Shown piece by piece: positions 58,495-64,000 of a stretch of 64,000 nt of DNA; position 1 is the stretch's first letter, and every line of letters starts with the position of its first letter. The stretch is from assembly GCA_021464245.1 (NCBI GenBank), contig JADCRB010000069.1, forward strand, positions 2,490,895 to 2,554,894, read 5' to 3'. A program made the translations under genes and the position numbers. The notes under the pieces are model-generated. The model did no database searches. It was given only the letters and a program-made list of their open reading frames with translations, and was not told the origin of the DNA. This DNA is from Carallia brachiata. Lineage: Eukaryota > Streptophyta > Magnoliopsida > Malpighiales > Rhizophoraceae.

Positions 58495-59018
58495 TTAGAC
58501 ATTTGGCCTTTAAAATTATAGAAAGATCTTTCATCTTGAGAAGAAAATAGCTGAATTATTACGAACCATATGTAATTTAAAACTGCATAAAGGAACTTTC
58601 ATTTTAAGAACAAAATTAAACAGCATAATTATATCAACCTTACATTAGAAGACGACTACCGTGAACAGATATATCTCTGTTTCTATCGACTTCGAAATTC
58701 ACTCGTCAAAGTGGTCAATTTTATTCAACTACATCACACTTACAAAAACTCATTGTAGGAGTGGGGCTCCCACGTTAATGGACACAAAGTGGTTGTTCCC
58801 AAGACTCAAACCCGTAACCACCTAATTAAAATGGAGTAATCTTTATATTACACAAAAGCTTGCTCTTCAACTACATCACACTTATGACAGATAACTTAGA
58901 AAGCTGCTTGAAGAAACTGACAGATTTATGTACAGACTTCTTGACGCCCACCAATTAGATACAGGAGAATGAGCACAAGTGCACATACTTTCCAGTTCTG
59001 TTAATCACAGAAAATGAT

Positions 59019-61602
59019 CTAAGCACTTTCAAAGGCTTCCCATGGCACGCTACGGCAGCGCCTTTTCCTCAAGTTCACCTGAAAATGGAGGGTATTTGGT
59101 TATGATCCCATATGCAGTTAAATTTGACGAGCTGGTGTAAAAAGAAAGAGCAGCAGCGGTACAAGAAATCTATATATATGTCCTATGGACTATAGTAATA
59201 AAAACAAATACTCTTTCTAAGTACCTTGGAAGATGATGGGAGTGAAGAAGCTCGCCATACAGGCTCTCTCAACAGCTGAATCTCCCGAAGGTGGTTAACT
59301 ATCTCTTCCACAAGTTTCAACTGAGCACTAAACCTTTCCCGGTTCTCCACAGAGAGAGTAAAATTTTCTTTTTTTTCCTGCACTAATCGAAGCCTTTCTG
59401 TAAGCCATTCAACTTCACGATCAATTTGTAATCTCTCACTTTCAACTTTCGAGGGATTCGCTCGAAAGTCCATGCCCAAGGTTTTGACCCATGAATCACC
59501 CAACATGTGTGACAGGTTACTCCCGCCTATATTGCTTCTATGGAGATTAGTCTCAAGCTCGGCCATGCTTGTACTTGGACAATCGTTTAGTATCTTGTGG
59601 CTCCAAACGCTAGAATCTGAAGCACAACTGTCTGATAGTATGCTTTCTTTAACACCACCCTTGTTCCAAGCCGTAGTTTCATCATCAACTACATGAATAT
59701 CATAAACAGTTGATTCTGTGTCAAGCATGGAACCACGCATATCTCTGGAAAATTGATTCCAATGTTCCCCATCTTTCTCCAGCCCTTCTCTGATACCATC
59801 AGAAGTTTGAGATATCTTCATTTCTTGGGACATGATGCGATCATTCCCTTGTTCTTTTTCTTCCCTGGCTAACTCAGCCTTTTCTTCCACCAACCTCTCT
59901 GAAGTGGATAAACCAGAGGCTAATTGCTCAGACATCATGTTTCTCCCAATGTCAAGAGTCTTACTACTTGGCTCATAATTTGATGACCAACCCGCATTTG
60001 TTGCTGCATCCTCATGGCTAATGGATTTACAGTCCTCAACCCCAGTTGACAACAGCTGTACATTCTCATTTGAAGCATTTGAATGTGAGAGCCTTTGTCC
60101 ACCACTATTTATCCCATAACTCAATTCACCTTCCAGACACTCATTTCCCAAAACAATCATTTGGCGATAAACTTCAACTTTCTTCTCCAGAGAATGATTC
60201 TCCATTTCCCTCCTAACAAGGATCTCCTTGAGAATGTTCATCTCTTCTTCATCATAAGCAAACTTCTCTTCTATCATCCTCTGGTACTGCCTCACTTCCA
60301 TTTCTATTAATGCCTTGTCTTCTTGCAACCTAAAAATCATGGCCATGGCTTCATCTGCCGCAGTTGCAGCAGCAGCCCTCTCCTTCTCCAACTCTTGATA
60401 AAGAGCAATATGGGCAGCCTCCTCATTTTCAAGCTCTTGTTCCAACTTTCTGATTGCATTTGCTTCATTTCCATCATTTCCCAGCTTGCCTTCAGCATTT
60501 GATACAGATTTTTCAACAAATGATAAATCGCTATCAATGCCTTTTGCCTCCTCATATGATTCATTCATTTCAATTCTGTGCTGCATCCGTTCACCAATAT
60601 TGCCTGGAGCAGCTCCATCATCTTAAAAAAATAATTAGAGATGTCAGTCTGCATTTTGGTGCATGATTGATGAAATGGAGCTATGCAATCATAATTCAAA
60701 AAGATTCATTTACAGTAGTTTAACCACTTTTATATTCCTGGTATAATGAGGCTTTAGCCTTCAAGAAAAAGATTCTGTTATTGTTTTCATTTTCATTAGG
60801 TAATTTAAATCCAAACCAAAGATCATAACTAAACAACAGAAATTCAGCATTACACGGGTAAAGAATAATACAAAAGGTAATTATAACAACACTATAAGTT
60901 TAGAAAATAATAATATTTTTTAAAGGAGGCACCCATGTTTGGGTACAAAATTCACTCACCCAGGAGACAATCTTCTACTCCACTTACAGGATCCAAGCAG
61001 TCGCTGATTTCAGTTCTTCCTTCCTTGCCATCAGTAGGAGTACGGAGGACACCTGCACCAACCAAGTGTGTGCTACCAGACAACAATTTTCCATGTCCAA
61101 GAGAGGCTCTCTTGCGTCTGCGCCTGATGCCAGGCTTTTGCTTCTGGTTCACAATCACCTTCCCCTTAGCATCGTACCCACTCTCTTTACCAGCAAGACT
61201 TTGAAACCTTGGACCCGACAAAGAACTAGTACATGCCTCTTCCTCCAATTCCATAACCCCGTTTTCGCATTTTCCAACCCTAAATTCTTCTACATCCAAA
61301 CTGCGGGACTGATCCCTAAACCAAATCAAGTCAAAAGGGAACTTACTCTTCACCATCTCCTGAACATAAATGACCTTTCTTATTGGCCAGTCGAACAGCA
61401 GCTTGTGCAAACATAAATCGCTATTTTGATACCCAAAAATCCCACCACAGGGACACGGCAAGCAAAGTCCGAAGACACTTAAGAATTTGGACACAAAATA
61501 CGCATAAGCCGATCCACAGAGCAGAAAATAGGCAACAAAAAGCTCGAAAAAAGCCACTATAAGACCCGCCAAAGTCCATGAACGAACATACTCCAAAGCC
61601 AT
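59019..61602 (-). CDS. Membrane-anchored GTD-binding (DUF593) protein, myosin-binding family
   Basis: Three exons: 60960-61602, 59225-60621, 59019-59078 (2100 nt, 699 aa). The N-terminus MALEYVRSWTLAGLIVAFFE begins a membrane segment (about residues 10-35), followed by a Cys-rich CLPCPCGGIFGY motif typical of the family. A basic stretch (RRRRKRASLGHGK) lies near 150-180. The GTD-binding coiled coil spans about 245-345 (ELENEEAAHIALYQELEKER, then EDKALIEMEVRQYQRMIEEK). A further coiled coil (about 590-660) precedes a basic C-terminus NLRKRRCRSVPWEAFESA. The family (maize FLOURY1, Arabidopsis MyoB proteins) anchors the globular tail of class XI myosins to vesicle membranes and drives cytoplasmic streaming. 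Which paralog this is cannot be settled here. A leader intron is likely (acceptor near 61631, donor near 61970). Confidence 0.92.
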
Positions 61603-64000
61603 CCTCCCTTCAAGAGTTCAAATATCCTAGTCTGTCATAATGAAAAATTGAGAATCAGCAGAAAATAAACTAACTTCAAGAACTGAAAACTCCACGAACA
61701 CAAAGAAAAGACAAAAGCTTGAACAGCTTTGGGCACAGATCAGTGAACAAAGATCAACAACCCACTATCAGAAATGATATACCGCCAAAGAAATCCAACC
61801 AAAACAGCACAAAAAAAAAAAAAACTAAAGAAGAAAAAATCCCAAGAAGGGTGTTTGCAAGAAACGACAAACGTCTTTAGAGGATCATGATCCATGCATC
61901 CATGGGTCAACAAGTAACAAAAAAAAAAAAAGCTTTAACCCCAGAAGAACATGAAAAAGATAGAATAACCTGGAATTTAAGGCGGAAAAGAGAGAGCTTG
62001 CATCAATTTGCAAGCTGAAATTGAGCAAGTGCCCTGGGATCTAGCAAGAATGCTCAAAATTTCTGCAGATAAAAGGAAGAACCAAAAAAAAAAACAGGTA
62101 TATTTATGCGATTTTTATTTCTTACAGTAAGGTCCAAGCCACCAAACCGGGAAACTTCCAAAGCACTCGGTCTCACGTATTTGAGAAAGTAGGATTCGTA
62201 ATAGCCGACAAGACATTGGTAAAAACACACCACCACCGTCGTCTATCTCCGCTTTGCTAATGGATATCCATCATCTCATTTTTCCATTCTCTTTTTTGAA
62301 CATCCATTTTCCCATTCTCCGCCTCAGCATAACTTTGTCCACTGAAATACATCATATACGGCGCAAAAGCTTAAGGCAAAGTCATTAATGGCAAAATACT
62401 TGGTCGTTTGTGGCTCCTACATAATGAAAAACTTCGGGCCGTTAAAAATGACTAATTATTGTTACTAAAAAAACGACTAATCATTTCGCTTTGCTAACAC
62501 CCACCCATTGGAATTTATTCTACAGTACGTTATTAGGTTTAAGATTTATTAATGCTATTAATCGGTCGTGGCATGTGAGAATGTCGATCACTATTCGGAT
62601 AACGAATTGCTCTTTTAAAAAAAGTTACATTTATACCTATGACTGTTCAAATATAATCCTAATTTTTACTTAAAGATTCTTCAAGCTCTTTTTTAAAAAA
62701 AAAAAAATTACACGTGTTTAAAATTTTACGTAGCACCCCTCTTGGAGAAGATAAAAGTTAGGACGAAATTTTTTATTTTACCCTCTTAAGAAACTAACTT
62801 CTTACAACAAAATCGAAGTAAATGGTCAGACCACCTTAAATCTCGTATGCACCTTAAATCTCAATGTTAGGATCGAGTGAATTTTATAGATATTATAAGT
62901 AATTTTTTTTATAATAATTATATTTTATTATTATTTTTAAGTATAACTCACTCATAATTTTATAACACACTAATATATTTTTTATTTTTTATTTTAAATA
63001 AACCTTACTTATTATATAGTATAAGATTATAAATAAATTAAATTTTAAAAAAAGAGAATGAAATTAAAACTTCTTATTTTTTTTAAAAGAATTTATGCAT
63101 GAAAAATAACAAAAGTCGCAAGTGTTGCAACAAATAGTAAGAGAATAAGAAAAATAAAATAAAAAAAACGAAACAAAAAAAGATTTTAAACCAAATCTTA
63201 ACAGGACTTTACTACATAACTTAATTTTAAGAAAATATGCGAGAAATAGAAAATTCATTTAAATTCATTTATTAGTTCAGCTATTTTTTTAATTAATTAT
63301 CCAATAACTTATACTATTGCATGCTTACGTGCTCTTCCCTTAAATTAAGCCACCTAAAATTTCTAATTCTCGTATTGCATAATGAGAACGACCGAAAAGG
63401 TGGTTCATATATTGTTGTTGGTTGTTGCACCTTATTCAAAGTAAGATTTGAGTGCTAACTGCCAACTACAAGCAACAAAAGTCGAATTGAATCCGTGTAC
63501 CCCTCTCGCTAATCCTTGTACACAAGTCGAATTGAATCTAACTGGAGCCTCACGTCAATCAATTATTCAATTTCGGAACATATTCTTGATTTAACAACGA
63601 TTTGCCAGGAGTTTAGGCTGTCGATGCCAAGAAACGAGCAGTAATTAGCAGCACCGACTGACCGCTGGCCCTTTATGAGAAATTTCTTGGATGATTGAGG
63701 CTTATGCTATATTGTCCACGCTCACACATGTTATGCGCTACCCCATCGTTCATTGTTTTTGGATGATTGAGGCCGATGCTATCAGCCCTTTTTTAATTTT
63801 GATTTGACATGTCATAACGAAATAATTTGTGTTTTTCATAACTTTGGTATAAAATATCTGTTATAATAAAAATCAGACCAAATATATAAGAGTGCAAATT
63901 AATTAGCTGTCTAGTACTACCGGTAGGACCTTGGATCACCTGTTAAAATACTACCTTTTCAAAGCAATCCCTGCCACGGAGTGGTATCTGGGGTTCCTCC
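61603..64000. other. Leader/promoter of the GTD-binding gene and AT-rich intergenic end of window
   Basis: The leader, probably with an intron, reaches to about 62050. The rest is AT-rich, with no gene recognised. A 24-bp direct repeat (TTGGATGATTGAGGC...GCTAT, two mismatches) occurs at 63687-63710 and 63759-63782. A motif AGTCGAATTGAATC occurs twice between 63478 and 63540. Confidence 0.5.

Larger units (their letters stand above)
56334..58885. repeat. Tandem duplication, copy B
   Basis: This right copy ends about 130 bases downstream of the stop of the GTD-binding gene. It contains four private inserts, at about 56482-56740, 57033-57493, 57606-57857 and 58374-58494. Removing them leaves about 1.45 kb, matching the trimmed length of copy A. 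Both copies are non-coding as far as I can see. Confidence 0.88.

Noticed and set aside
1..64000. CRISPR arrays, bacterial operons, phage or viral genes, rRNA or tRNA genes
   Set aside because: The window is plant nuclear DNA. I saw no regularly spaced repeats of CRISPR type, no rRNA segments and no sequence that I could fold by eye into a tRNA; a tRNAscan run would settle the last point.

Overview
The window is nuclear DNA of a dicot plant. Genes have many short introns with plant-type splice sites in AT-rich spacers full of poly(A)/poly(T) tracts, decayed retroelements and MITE-like insertions, and all proteins are plant family members. The protein style and spacing would suit a woody rosid such as Citrus, but the species call is inference.

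Layout: (1) XRI1-like meiosis/DNA-repair gene (+, 614-2909). (2) ZIP zinc/iron transporter (-, 4895-6351). (3) Decayed 5'-truncated LINE (7363-9363). (4) Purple acid phosphatase of the PAP15/phytase type (+, 11446-15196). (5) Single-exon RING-finger protein (-, 15891-17063). (6) Gene-poor stretch, 17-23.6 kb, with a GC-rich retroelement-like unit (20576 to about 21530). (7) Small SERF/4F5-family gene (+, about 24113-24721). (8) Chloroplast-type PPR protein (+, 26829-29103). (9) Very large EAF1-like HSA/SANT chromatin gene (+, 32148-42027, 21 coding exons, 2006 aa). (10) Trihelix transcription factor (-, 43942-44898). (11) Sec14-type phosphatidylinositol-transfer protein (-, 47010-51537, 13 coding exons). 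(12) Intergenic tandem duplication (about 54345-58885) whose copies carry different small transposons. (13) Membrane-anchored GTD-binding (myosin-binding) protein (-, 59019-61602). The remainder to 64000 is AT-rich and empty of recognisable genes.

Exon models were built by hand from ORF frames and splice sites. For every multi-exon gene the summed coding length is a multiple of three and phases agree, which supports the models. No operon-like logic applies. The genes are independent housekeeping or regulatory loci, but two groups look like conserved ancestral neighbourhoods from memory of Arabidopsis: XRI1 with the PPR gene, and Sec14 - trihelix - EAF1.

I found no new enzymatic system. The most informative non-genic structures are the tandem duplication, where the sister copy serves as an empty-site control for a 121-bp MITE with a perfect 9-bp target duplication and a 461-bp insertion with an 8-bp duplication, and two introns with GC donor sites.
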